From positions 744,001-808,000 of the forward strand of contig CAVYPM010000017.1 in NCBI GenBank assembly GCA_963770375.1: DNA of 64,000 nt, given 5' to 3'. This DNA comes from DASVBE01 sp963770375. Its GTDB lineage: Bacteria; Actinomycetota; Actinomycetes; Streptosporangiales; Streptosporangiaceae. Position 1 is the stretch's first letter. Each line of letters begins with the position of its first letter. Below are positions 45,332 to 54,314 of the stretch, piece after piece. Under the pieces are notes generated by a model. That model was given only the letters and a program-made list of their open reading frames with translations, was not told the DNA's origin and did not search any database. The position numbers and the translations under genes are program-made.

Positions 45332-46545
45332 TTGGCTGGCAGGCGGTGGCCCCGGTGGTCGGAACTCCAGCCGCTGCTGCAACCCCAGCGGATCCCGCTG
45401 GACCCGGTCGAGCGGCGGCTCGGCAACGCGCACACGATCGGCGACCTGCGGGCGATTGCCCGGCACCGGGTGCCGCGGGCCGTGTTCGACTACACCGACG
45501 GGGCGGCCGAGGAGGAGATCTCGCTGCGCCGGGCCCGGCGGGCGTTCGCCCGGGTCGAGTTCCAGCCCCAGGTGCTGCACGACGTGAGCGAGGTGGACAC
45601 CAGCGCCACCGTGCTCGGCCGGACCTGGCCGATGCCGTTCATGCTGGCCCCGACCGGGTTCACCCGGATGATGCACCACGAGGGCGAGCGGGCAGGGGGC
45701 CGGGCCGCGGCCGCCCGCGGGCTCACCTACGGGCTGTCGACGATGGGCACGACCTCGATCGAGGAGCTGGCGCAGGAGATCCCGGACAGCCCGAGTGGTT
45801 CCAGCTGTACGTGTGGCGGGACCGGGGCGCGGGCCAGGACCTGGTCGAGCGGGCCAAGGCGGCGGGCTACGAGGCGCTGCTGCTGACCGTGGACACCCAG
45901 GTCGGCGGCGGCCGGATGCGCGACGTGCGGAACGGGCTGACGATCCCGCCCGCCCTCACCCCGTCCACCGTGCTGGACGCGGCGCTGCACCCGGCCTGGT
46001 GGCTGAACCTGCTGACCACCGAGCCGCTGTCGTTCGCCAGCCTGCATAGCTACCAGGGCACGATCGCCGAGCTGGTGGGCACGCTGTTCGACCCGTCGAT
46101 GACGTACGACGCCATCGACTGGCTGCGCGGTATCTGGCCGGGCCCGCTGCTGATCAAGGGCATCACCACGGTGGCCGACGCCAAGGCGGTGGTGGACCGC
46201 GGCGCGGACGGCGTGATCGTGTCCAGCCACGGCGCCCGGCAGCTGGACCGCACCCCGGTCCCGCTGGAGGTGCTCGCCCCGGTCGTGGACGCGATCGGCG
46301 ACCGGGCCGAGGTGCTGCTGGACACCGGGATCACCAACGGCGGCGACATCGTGGCGGCCATGGCCCTGGGGGCGAAGGGCTGCCTGACCGGGCGGGCCTG
46401 GCTGTACGGGCTGATGGCGGGCGGCGAGCGGGGCGTTGACCGGGCCATCGGGATCCTGGCCGGGCAGATCAAGCGGACGATGCAGCTGCTGGGCGTGGCC
46501 CGGGTCGCGGACCTGAACCGGTCGCACGTGCGGCTGCGCCCCTGA
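45332..46545 (+). CDS. FMN-dependent alpha-hydroxy-acid oxidase/dehydrogenase (one frameshift)
   Basis: About 405 residues of the lactate/mandelate/glycolate oxidase family: VPRAVFDYTDGAAEEEISLRR, MPFMLAPTGFTRMMHHEG, WFQLYVWRDRG, ALLLTVDTQVGGGR, PLLIKGITTVADA, SSHGARQLDRTPVPLE, LLDTGITNGGDIV. SSHGARQLD replaces the usual SNHGGRQLD but keeps the active-site His and Arg. TTG 45332 is preferred because of GAGGAGGGTGG just ahead. One base is missing near 45790 (PDSP then EWFQLY). It heads a plus-strand operon with an acetamidase and an SDR enzyme. Confidence 0.84.
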
Positions 46546-46589
46546 GGACGCGCCCCTGAGGAAGCAGAGGCACGAGAGGAAGGCTGGTC

Positions 46590-47587
46590 ATGGAGGTTGT
46601 CGAGTTCCGCCCGGAGCGGGAGCAGTACGCGTTCACGTTCGGTGGAGTCCCTCCCGTCCGCCGGGTACGCCCGGCACCATGCTGCGGTTGTGGACCGAGG
46701 ACGCGTACTGCGGCACCCTCCGCTCGGCGGATCTGCCAGCACCTCGCTGACGATGCCGTTCGTGAACCCGCAGACCGGCCCGTTCTACGTCGAGGGCGCG
46801 GAGCCTGGGGACACCCTGGTGCTGCACTTCGTCGAGCTCACGCCGGCCCGGGACTGCGGTGTGTCGCACGACCATCCCGTTCTTCGGCGGCCTGACGAGC
46901 ACCGACAGGACGGCCACGCTGCAGGACCCGCTGCCGGAGCGGACCTGGGTCTACGAGGTGGACTCCGACAAGCAGACGGTCGGGTTCCAGGCCCAGAGCA
47001 GCGGGTTGGAGCTCGCGCTGCCGCTGGAGCCGATGCTGGGCACTGTCGGGCTCGCGCCCGCCGCGTTCGAGGCTCGCTCGTCGCTGGTGCCGGATGTGTT
47101 CGGCGGCAACATGGACACACCGGAGATGCGCGCGGGCGCGACCTGTTACCTCAAGGTCAACGTCGAGGGCGCACTGTTCTCGATCGGTGACGGTCACTAC
47201 CGCCAGGGCGAGGGCGAGTCCTGCGGGACCGCGGTCGAGGGCGCGATGAACGTCGTACTGATCGTCGAGCTGCTGAAGACGCCCGGACCGACGTGGCCGC
47301 GGATCGAGAACGACGACTACCTGGCCGTGGTCGGGTCGAGCCGTCCGCTCGAGGACGCGTGGCGGGCTGGTCAGGTCGACATGGTCGGCTGGCTCGGTTC
47401 GCTGTACGGACTGGACAAGCTGGACGCCTACCAGCTGTTGAGCCAGATCAGCGAGGCCCCACTGGCCAACGTCGTCGACGTCAACTACAGCGTGGTCACC
47501 AAGGTCCCGAAGCGCCTGCTACCGGCGACGAACGTGTACGACGGCATCCACGAGCACCTGCGCGAGGCCGCGGCGCAGAACCGGTAG
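46590..47587 (+). CDS. Acetamidase/formamidase family protein (two or three frameshifts)
   Basis: About 330 residues. The N part shifts frame near 46660 and 46860; between the shifts are MPFVNPQTGPFYVEGAEPGD and LVLHFVELTPARDCG. The rest is continuous: FFGGLTSTDRTATLQDPL, FGGNMDTPEMRAGATCYLKVNVEGALFSIGDGHYRQGEGE with the metal-binding Asp/His/Glu of the FmdA/AmdA family. It hydrolyses short amides to acids and ammonia. ATG 46590 lies 45 bp after the oxidase gene and 55 bp before the SDR gene. Confidence 0.82.
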
Positions 47588-47641
47588 GTCCCGCGGGCGG
47601 GCCGGAAGTCAGAGCACTATCCGAGCGAAGGAGGCAACGAG

Positions 47642-48405
47642 GTGGACCTTGGTCTGCAGGGACGGCGTGCCCTGGTAACCGGCGGGACGCGCGGGATCGG
47701 CCGCGCGATTGTCGACGTGCTGTCCGCCGAGGGCGCGGCGGTCGGGTTCTGCGCGCGTACCGCGGCGGATGTGACCGGCACCGTCGAGGCGTTCACCAAG
47801 CAGGGGCGCAACGTTGCCGGGCACGTCCTGGACGTGGCCGACGGGCAGGGCATGCAGACGTGGGTGGAGGAGGCGGCGGGGGCGCTGGGCGGCGTGGACA
47901 TCGTGGTCGCCAACGTCAGCGCGCTGGCCATTCCCGGACGAGCCCGGCCAGCTGGAAGGCCAGCTTCGAGACCGACATGATGGGCACGGTCGGCCTGGTC
48001 CGCGCGGCCATGCCGTACCTGGAGCGCAGCGACGCCGCGTCGATCGTGACGATCTCCTCGGTGTCCGGCCGGGAGATCGACTTCGCGGCCGGCCCGTACG
48101 GCACCTTCAAGGCCGCGATCATCCACTACACCCAGGGCCTCGCCTACCAGCTGGCCGGCAAGGGCATCCGGGCCAACACGCTGTCCCCCGGCAACACCTA
48201 CTTCGACGGCGGCGTCTGGCAGAGCATCGAGCAGGGGAACCCTGACCTGTTCAGCCAGGCCATGGCGCTGAACCCGACGGGGCGGATGGCGAAGCCCGAG
48301 GAAATCGCCCGCGGCGTGGCCTTCCTGGCCAGCCCCGCGGCGAGCTTCGTCACCGGCGCCAACCTCGTCATCGACGGCGCCCTCACCCGCGGCGTGCAGT
48401 TCTGA
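47642..48405 (+). CDS. Short-chain dehydrogenase/reductase (one frameshift)
   Basis: About 254 residues: cofactor motif VTGGTRGIGRAIVDVLS, VVANVSALAI, catalytic VTISSVSGREIDFAAGPYGTFKAAI (Ser, Tyr-x3-Lys), and the C terminus FLASPAASFVTGANLVIDGALTRG. The frame shifts once near 47935 between ALAI and PASWKASFETDMMG. GTG 47642 follows AAGGAGGCAACGAG. It resembles 3-oxoacyl or sorbose/glucose-type reductases. As the last gene of the oxidase-amidase operon it may handle a downstream alcohol or ketone. Confidence 0.83.
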
Positions 48406-48496
48406 GGCGGCAGGCGGGCAGAACCGCCGCTTCGCCAGAACCGCGGTGGGTTGCGGCTGCGGCTGCGGCCGCCGTTCAGCGCCACCTCAGGCTGCG

Positions 48497-51400
48497 TCAG
48501 CGGCCCGCATTGGAGTGCTGCAACGCCGGTAGCGGGCCGCTTCGGCCGGGAGGAGCGCCGGGCCGGGCAGCGAACTCAGCCGGGATCGAGCAAGGGCAAG
48601 CTCGCCGAGCGGCTACGCCCGCACTGCGCCGGGAGGCTGGCATCAGCCGCACGGCCGGAGCGCGGCCTGGCCGCCACCGTGCGGGGTGAGGCTGATCCAG
48701 GCCGAGCGGCCCGCTATGGGCGCGGAGCTTGGCGCGGACCCGCTCGCTGTCTGGGTGGTCCAGGTCGCCGAAGATGCGCGCGGCCTGCTGCCAGGCCCGG
48801 CGGGCCGCGTCCAGGTCCCCCATGCCGCAGTGAGCGTCGCCGATGTGATCGAGCGTGTCGGCCTCGTTGTACCGGTCGGTGAGTTCCCGGCAGAGGCTGA
48901 GGGACCGCTCGTAGCAGCGCACGGCTTGCTGATAATCGCCGAGCTGAAGATGGATGTAGCCCAGGCTGTCCCAGGTATCGGATTCCCCGCTCCGCTCGCC
49001 TAGCGCCTGGTTCGCGGCGAGCGCCTGCTCGCAGTAGGCGATGGCCTGCTGGTAGTGGCCGAGCAGGGCGTGGCAGTAGCCGACGTCGTTGAGCGCCGTG
49101 GGCAGCATGGCGGCGTGGTTCCCGGCCCGGTACAGCTCGAGGGCCAGCAGGGAGTGCCTGAGCGCATCGGCGGGCCGCTCTGCCCGCTCGGCTAGCCAGG
49201 TCAGGCTGCTGTGGATGCGGGCCTGGCTGACCTGGTCGCCGAGCATCCCGAAGCGCCGCAGCGCGTCACGGAAATGGGGGCCCGCCTCGGAGAACTGGCC
49301 AGAGCGGGCGTAAGCGAGCGCTATGCCGTGCCGGGCATGCGCCTGGCCGGCCAGGTCATTGCTGCGGCCCGCGGCGGCCAATGCGATGTCCTGCACCAGG
49401 AGCTGATCATCCCAGCGGCCGAGGCGGAGGAGGAAAGTCGTCAGCGCCCACGCCAGCTGCCAGGCGTGGGTGCCGAACCCGGCTCCGGCGGCCATCGGCA
49501 CGCCGGCAACGAGCGCGGCGTGCTCGGCGGTGAACCAGGACAGCGCCTCCTCAGCGGTCGCCGTCCCGGCGAGGACAACCCCGGGCCGGGGCGGCACCGG
49601 GATGATCGGGGCCAGGCTCGGCTCCAGCAGCAACGCGGCAGTGCAGGCGGTGTGCAGGTAATGGTCGAGCAGACGGCCCAGGGCCGTGAGGCGGGCCTGG
49701 TCGCTGTCCTGGGCCTGGGCCTGCTCGGTCGCGTAGGCCCGGAGCAGGTCGTGCATGGTGTACCGGCCGGGGGAATGCTCGGTGAGCAGGTGGGCGCGGG
49801 CCAGATCGGTCATGAGGGCGTGCACTCGGGCGGGCGGGAGCCCGGTCAGGCTGGCCGCGGCGTGGACCGCGAGGTCCGGGCCGGGATGCAGCCCCATCAG
49901 GCGGTACAGCCGCGCCGCGTCGGCGCTCAGCGCGCGATAGGACCACGAGAACACCGCCCGGGCGTCGGTGGCGAGGTCATCGCCGCCGAAGGCGTCCAGC
50001 GTACGGGTGGTTGCGCGGAGTTCGGCGGCCAGGACGGCGAGCGGGAAGGCGGGCTGAGTGGCGGCGCGCGCGGCGGCGATGGCCAGCGCGAGGGGAAGCC
50101 GTGCGCAGCGGGCGATGATGTCGTCGACCGCGTCACGTTCGCGGCCGATCCGGCCGGCGCCGAGGCGGCAGGTGAGCAGCTCGCGGGCTTCAGCCGTGGT
50201 GAGCAGGTCCAGCGTCAGCGGAACCGCGCCCTGTCCGGCGACCAGGCCGGTGAGGTTAGTGCGGCTGGTCACGAGGGCCATGCAGCCGGGCGACCCGGGG
50301 AGCAACGGGCGGACCTGCTCGACGTCGCGCGCATTGTCCAGCACGACGAGCACGCGCCTGCCGGCGAGCAGGCTCCGGTACAGCCCAGCCTGGGCCGGCA
50401 GCTCAGCCGGGATACCGTCCGCCGGCACGCCGAGCGCCGCCAGGAATCCCTGCATCGCCGCCCCGGGCTCCAGCGCCTGCCCGGCCGGATCGAATCCGCG
50501 CAGGTTGACATACAGCTGGCCGTCCGGGAACCGGGCGGCCACCCGGTGCGCCCAGTACACGGCCAGCGCTGTCTTGCCCACACCGGCCGTGCCGGACACC
50601 GCGGAGATAACCGCCGCGGGTGGTGCGGAGGACGCGGCGGCGCCCGTCTGCGGCAGCAGCGCGTCGAGGCGGGCCAGCTCGGCCAGGCGCCCGGCGAAGG
50701 CCGGGACGGCCGAGGGCAGCTGTGCGGGCACCGGCGTCCCTGGCCTGGTCGCAGGCAGCGTAACCGCGGGCGCGGCCAGGTCGAGCTCCGGGTCCTGGCG
50801 GAGGATCGCGGTCTGAAGGTCGCTGATCATCCGGCTGAGGCCGATACCCAGCTCCTGGCCGAGCGTGTCCCGCAGCTGGCGGCAGGCGGCCAGCGCATCG
50901 GCCTGCTGGCCGCTCCGGTACAGCGCCAGCATGAGCTGCGCGTGGAGCTGCTCATCCAGCGGGTGCTCCGCGGCCAGCTGCTCCAGGTCAGGCAGCAGAG
51001 CAGCATGCTCCCCGGCCCCCAGCCGGGCCTGGACGAGGGCCCGCTTGATCTGCAGCCACAGCTGATCCAGGCGCCTCGCCTGTCCCTCCAGCCAGGGCAG
51101 GCCGGCCAGATCCGGCAATGGCTGCCCGCGCCACAGCGCCAGCGCGGCCCGCAGGTGCTGTGTTCCCTGGACCGGATCGGCTGCCTGGACACCCTGCCGC
51201 AGCAGGTGCTCGGCGACCCGCACGTCGGTGTCAGCAGCGCTGGGGTCCAGGGCATAGCCGGGCGGGCGGGCCACGATCGCGGCCCCGTTCCCAAGGACCT
51301 TGCGCAGCTGGGAAACGTGCTTCTGCAGCGTGTTCAGCGAGGCCGGCGGCGGGCCGTCCGCCCAGACGGCTTCGGCCAGCCGGTCGGCACTGACGATTTC

Positions 51401-51511
51401 GCCGTGGTTCAGGGCCAGCACGGCCAGCACCGCCTTACGGCGCAGCCCAGCGACCAGCCGCGGCTCCCCGTCCACCACGACATCGACCGGCCCAAGCAGC
51501 CGCACCTGCAT
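48497..51511 (-). CDS. AfsR/SARP-family regulator with NB-ARC ATPase and TPR domains
   Basis: 1004 residues, in order: winged-helix OmpR-like DNA-binding domain (1-90, MQVRLLGPVDVVVDG), BTAD (95-240), NB-ARC/AP-ATPase (P-loop SGTAGVGKTALAVYWAHR near residue 315, VLVVLDNARDVEQV), then TPR repeats (about 640-920: NDLAGQAHARHGIALAYAR, YNEADTLDHIGDAHC). AfsR-type proteins activate secondary metabolism or development genes; nucleotide exchange and TPR-bound partners switch the DNA-binding part. ATG 51511 is preceded by GGAGGACTGTC; 15 open codons upstream are discarded. The last 60 residues after the TPRs are low-complexity. It is divergent from the secreted lectin-like protein. Confidence 0.9.
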   Translation of the reverse strand: MQVRLLGPVDVVVDGEPRLVAGLRRKAVLAVLALNHGEIVSADRLAEAVWADGPPPASLNTLQKHVSQLRKVLGNGAAIVARPPGYALDPSAADTDVRVAEHLLRQGVQAADPVQGTQHLRAALALWRGQPLPDLAGLPWLEGQARRLDQLWLQIKRALVQARLGAGEHAALLPDLEQLAAEHPLDEQLHAQLMLALYRSGQQADALAACRQLRDTLGQELGIGLSRMISDLQTAILRQDPELDLAAPAVTLPATRPGTPVPAQLPSAVPAFAGRLAELARLDALLPQTGAAASSAPPAAVISAVSGTAGVGKTALAVYWAHRVAARFPDGQLYVNLRGFDPAGQALEPGAAMQGFLAALGVPADGIPAELPAQAGLYRSLLAGRRVLVVLDNARDVEQVRPLLPGSPGCMALVTSRTNLTGLVAGQGAVPLTLDLLTTAEARELLTCRLGAGRIGRERDAVDDIIARCARLPLALAIAAARAATQPAFPLAVLAAELRATTRTLDAFGGDDLATDARAVFSWSYRALSADAARLYRLMGLHPGPDLAVHAAASLTGLPPARVHALMTDLARAHLLTEHSPGRYTMHDLLRAYATEQAQAQDSDQARLTALGRLLDHYLHTACTAALLLEPSLAPIIPVPPRPGVVLAGTATAEEALSWFTAEHAALVAGVPMAAGAGFGTHAWQLAWALTTFLLRLGRWDDQLLVQDIALAAAGRSNDLAGQAHARHGIALAYARSGQFSEAGPHFRDALRRFGMLGDQVSQARIHSSLTWLAERAERPADALRHSLLALELYRAGNHAAMLPTALNDVGYCHALLGHYQQAIAYCEQALAANQALGERSGESDTWDSLGYIHLQLGDYQQAVRCYERSLSLCRELTDRYNEADTLDHIGDAHCGMGDLDAARRAWQQAARIFGDLDHPDSERVRAKLRAHSGPLGLDQPHPARWRPGRAPAVRLMPASRRSAGVAARRACPCSIPAEFAARPGAPPGRSGPLPALQHSNAGR

Positions 51512-51753
51512 GACAGTCCTCCGCCCGCGGCCGCGAGTTCGGCCTCGGTGTGACAACGGACCGCCATGACGCCAGGTTCGGCAACGCGTCCGTGGCCGCC
51601 AGAAGCCGCCCGCGGAGGCGCCGCGTCAGCGCCGGGTCAGCGCCGGGTCAGCGCGAGCCGCCAGTGTCGGATGTACCGGCAGTGGTGGGCCTGCTGATGG
51701 CTGGCCTCTATTCGCCGGGTGGAACTGAACAAGTTACGAAAGGAAGATTCAAG

Positions 51754-52371
51754 GTGATCATTCGCCGTATAATCGTCGGGTCAGGGGAGCCCATTTCCAT
51801 AGCACGCAGAGCGGCCGCCCTGCTGCTTGCCGGGGCGCTGGCGGCAGGCCTCAGCATGGGCAAGGCGGGAGCCGCCCAGGTGGCCGGCGGAATTATCACC
51901 CCGCCCTCTTACGGGGAATATCACGAGCTCTTCAACCCGTACCTCACCAACCAGACCTACAAATGCCTGGATGTGCCCAGTGCTTCTAACTCGCCTGGGG
52001 CGACCCTGCAGATGTTCCGCTGCCATGGCTGGGATCCCGACGGCCGCAACCAGCGATGGACATTCTTCCGCCTGGGCGAGCTGCCGACCGGCGAGTCCAT
52101 CGTTGATATCCTGAACGGCAATAGTGGTTTGTGCCTAGCGTCCACCGGGCCCGGACAGTGGCTCACTCAGGACCATTGCAGCGGTCCCGCGGCTACGTGG
52201 CTGCCGGTTCCCAATCCGTACGACCCCGGCGGGTTCGAACTGCAGAACTACCTGTTCCGTGCCTATTGCGCGACAGTCAACGATTTTACCGGTGACCATA
52301 CCCGGCTGACGCTGCGTCTTTGCAACGGGAATCCCGCGGACACGTACCTGCAGGACTGGGAACTGGGCTAG
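51754..52371 (+). CDS. Secreted beta-trefoil (ricin-B-like) lectin protein
   Basis: 205 residues. GTG 51754, after GAAAGGAAGATTCAAG, opens a signal peptide (ARRAAALLLAGALAAGLSMGKAGA). The mature part shows beta-trefoil repeats: KCLDVPSASNSPGATLQMFRCHG, NQRWTFFRLG (QxW-type), LCLASTGPGQWLTQDHC, YCATVNDFTGDHTRLTLRLC. Such domains bind sugars outside the cell. Lower GC than its neighbours and an upstream short tandem repeat (GCCGGGTCA, about 51634-51655) are notable. Divergent from the AfsR regulator, a possible target of it. Confidence 0.85.
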   Translation: MIIRRIIVGSGEPISIARRAAALLLAGALAAGLSMGKAGAAQVAGGIITPPSYGEYHELFNPYLTNQTYKCLDVPSASNSPGATLQMFRCHGWDPDGRNQRWTFFRLGELPTGESIVDILNGNSGLCLASTGPGQWLTQDHCSGPAATWLPVPNPYDPGGFELQNYLFRAYCATVNDFTGDHTRLTLRLCNGNPADTYLQDWELG

Positions 52372-53795
52372 GCGGGCGGCGGCTGGACACCGTCCGCCGG
52401 GACCGTGTCCAGCCGGGTCAGGGTCATGGCCGCCAGGAACATCGCGGTCACCTGGCCGTCGGCCCGGCGGCGGAACACCGCCTTCTCGCCGGACTCGCGG
52501 AAGCCCGGACCGACCGTGAACGTGTCCTGGTCACCGGCCGGGGTCAGCTCGGGACGGTAGGCCGGGACCCCGGGGTCGGTCAGCACCAGCGCCCCGTCCC
52601 GCCACTCCAGCCGCAGGGTCACGCCCAGCTCCGGCAGCGAGTACAGGCCGAGCAGCGGCTGGACGGCCGCGGGCACCGGCACGGCCTGGCCCGCGGCGGG
52701 CCGGCCGGGGGTCTCCTCGCCCGCCGCGGCGGCCAGCGCGAAGGCCAGCTCGGCGGTCGGGGCGATGCCGTTCGCCAGCACGATCGCGCCCAGCGGCCGT
52801 TCCCGGTCGAAGCACACCGTGCTGGTGAAGCCGGGCAGGCCGCCGTCGTGCTGGACCCACACCACGCCGTCCCGCCGGGTCGCGAACCAGCTGATCCCCC
52901 ACGCGCGGGCCCAGTCCGGGTCGGCCAGGTAGCGGGGCGTGTGCATGGCCCGCAGCTGGGCGGCGGGCAGCACCTTCTCCGCGCCCGCGCCGCCGGCCTC
53001 CGCGCCCGCCGGGTAGGCGCTGAGCTGGAAGGCCAGCCACCGGGCCAGGTCGGCCACCGAGGACCACAGACCGCCCTCGGCGTGCACCACCGGGGTGACC
53101 GCGGCGGGCACCAGCACGTCGGTGAACGGCTCGCACCGGTAGCCGGTGGCGCGGCGGGCCGCCAGCCCGGGCGGCAGCGGGTCGAACCCGGTCGAGGTCA
53201 GGCCCAGTGGCTCGAGGATGGCCTGGCGCAGGTAGTCCGGGTAGGGCGTGCCGCTGACCCGGGCGACGATCTCGCCGAGCAGCTGGTAGCCCAGGTTCGA
53301 GTACTTGGACTGTGAGTTCGGCGGGACCTTCAGGCCGACCTCGGCGGCCCGGGCCAGGTTCCGCGCCGCGCTGCCCTCGTAGGCCGGCCCGGCCCAGTCC
53401 GTGCCCGGCGGCTCGCCCTGCAGGCCGGACTCGTGCGACAGCAGCCGGCCGATGGTCAGCGTCTCCACCGGCCCGAACGGGCTGCCGATCGCGCGCAGCT
53501 CGGGCAGGTGCCGTACCGCCGGGTCGTCGAGGTGCAGCCCGCCGTTCCCGGCGAGCTGCATGATCGCCGTGCCGGTGAACGTCTTGGTGATCGACGCGAC
53601 CCGCAGCAGCGTGGTCTCCTCCGGCGCCCGCCCGGCCGCCACGTCAGCGAGGCCGCAGCCCGCCGACCAGGCCAGCTCGCCGTCCCGGACAACCCCGGCA
53701 GAGATACCCGCCAGGCCCCGGGGCCGGTGCTCCCGGAGAAACCCGGCGGTCAGTTCCTCCAGCCGGGCCGACGAGGCGATGACTGATCCCGCCAC
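52368..53795 (-). CDS. Serine hydrolase, class C beta-lactamase/esterase family
   Basis: 475 residues without a clear signal peptide. The penicillin-recognition fold motifs are present: S68-x-x-K71 in RVASITKTFTG, Y164-S-N in SKYSNLGYQLLGE, and VQHDGGLPGFTS as the third motif. A C-terminal lipocalin-like domain follows (about 370-475, LELGVTLRLEWRDGALVLTDPG). These enzymes are usually esterases or D-aminopeptidases, not beta-lactamases. Its end overlaps the convergent lectin gene by 4 bp. Confidence 0.88.
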   Translation of the reverse strand: MAGSVIASSARLEELTAGFLREHRPRGLAGISAGVVRDGELAWSAGCGLADVAAGRAPEETTLLRVASITKTFTGTAIMQLAGNGGLHLDDPAVRHLPELRAIGSPFGPVETLTIGRLLSHESGLQGEPPGTDWAGPAYEGSAARNLARAAEVGLKVPPNSQSKYSNLGYQLLGEIVARVSGTPYPDYLRQAILEPLGLTSTGFDPLPPGLAARRATGYRCEPFTDVLVPAAVTPVVHAEGGLWSSVADLARWLAFQLSAYPAGAEAGGAGAEKVLPAAQLRAMHTPRYLADPDWARAWGISWFATRRDGVVWVQHDGGLPGFTSTVCFDRERPLGAIVLANGIAPTAELAFALAAAAGEETPGRPAAGQAVPVPAAVQPLLGLYSLPELGVTLRLEWRDGALVLTDPGVPAYRPELTPAGDQDTFTVGPGFRESGEKAVFRRRADGQVTAMFLAAMTLTRLDTVPADGVQPPPA

Positions 53796-53823
53796 AGCGT
53801 GCTCCCGTGTGTCAGTGCCCGTG

Positions 53824-54171
53824 TCAGTGCAGGTGACGCTGCCAGTCGGCGGGGACCTTGCCCGCCGGACCCGGCACCGGCTGGTCGAGCGGGTGGTGCT
53901 GCGGATCGGCCAGCGCCGGCCCCTCGTAGAACTGCTCGGACACGTAGTCCCAGAACCAGTCCTCGCCCGGCTCGTAGCTGCGGATCAGCCGGTGCCCCGA
54001 CTCGGCCGCGTGCTTGCTGGCGTGCTGGGAAGGGGACGAGTCACAGCAGCCGATAAGCCCGCACTGGGCGCACCGGCGCAGGTGGAACCACCAGCCGTCG
54101 CTGGCCAGGCACGTGGCGCAGCCCGGGCCGCTGGGCGGAACCGAGGGGTCGATCGGGGCATCGTCCGTCAT
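53824..54171 (-). CDS. UBP-type zinc finger protein
   Basis: 115 residues. GCATCLASDGWWFHLRRCAQCGLIGCCDSSPSQHASKHAAESGHRLI holds the zf-UBP pattern of paired CxxC and His residues that bind zinc; the C-terminal half carries conserved YEPGEDWFWDYV. Bacterial members are of unknown role, since bacteria lack ubiquitin, but some associate with antibiotic resistance or membrane proteins. ATG 54171 is chosen because the finger then starts at the usual place. Immediately upstream, on the other strand, starts the transketolase-like gene. Confidence 0.85.
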   Translation of the reverse strand: MTDDAPIDPSVPPSGPGCATCLASDGWWFHLRRCAQCGLIGCCDSSPSQHASKHAAESGHRLIRSYEPGEDWFWDYVSEQFYEGPALADPQHHPLDQPVPGPAGKVPADWQRHLH

Positions 54172-54314
54172 GGTGGCCACCCTATGCCGGCCGGCCAGAC
54201 CGCCGGCCAGGCAGCCGCCCGCCCGGCCAGGCCGCGGCCCGCCGTCCGCCGCCACCCCCGGCTTGCGCGGGCCGGGCACGGCTTGATGTGCTGGCCCTGA
54301 CCAGCAAGGTGGTG

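Noticed and set aside
49211..51553. 780-codon plus-strand frame opposite the AfsR regulator
   Set aside because: Shadow of the third-codon-position GC bias; no start context, no domain.
51630..51655. Short tandem GCCGGGTCAGC repeat as an attachment or replication element
   Set aside because: Only about two units; too small for an origin or phage site.
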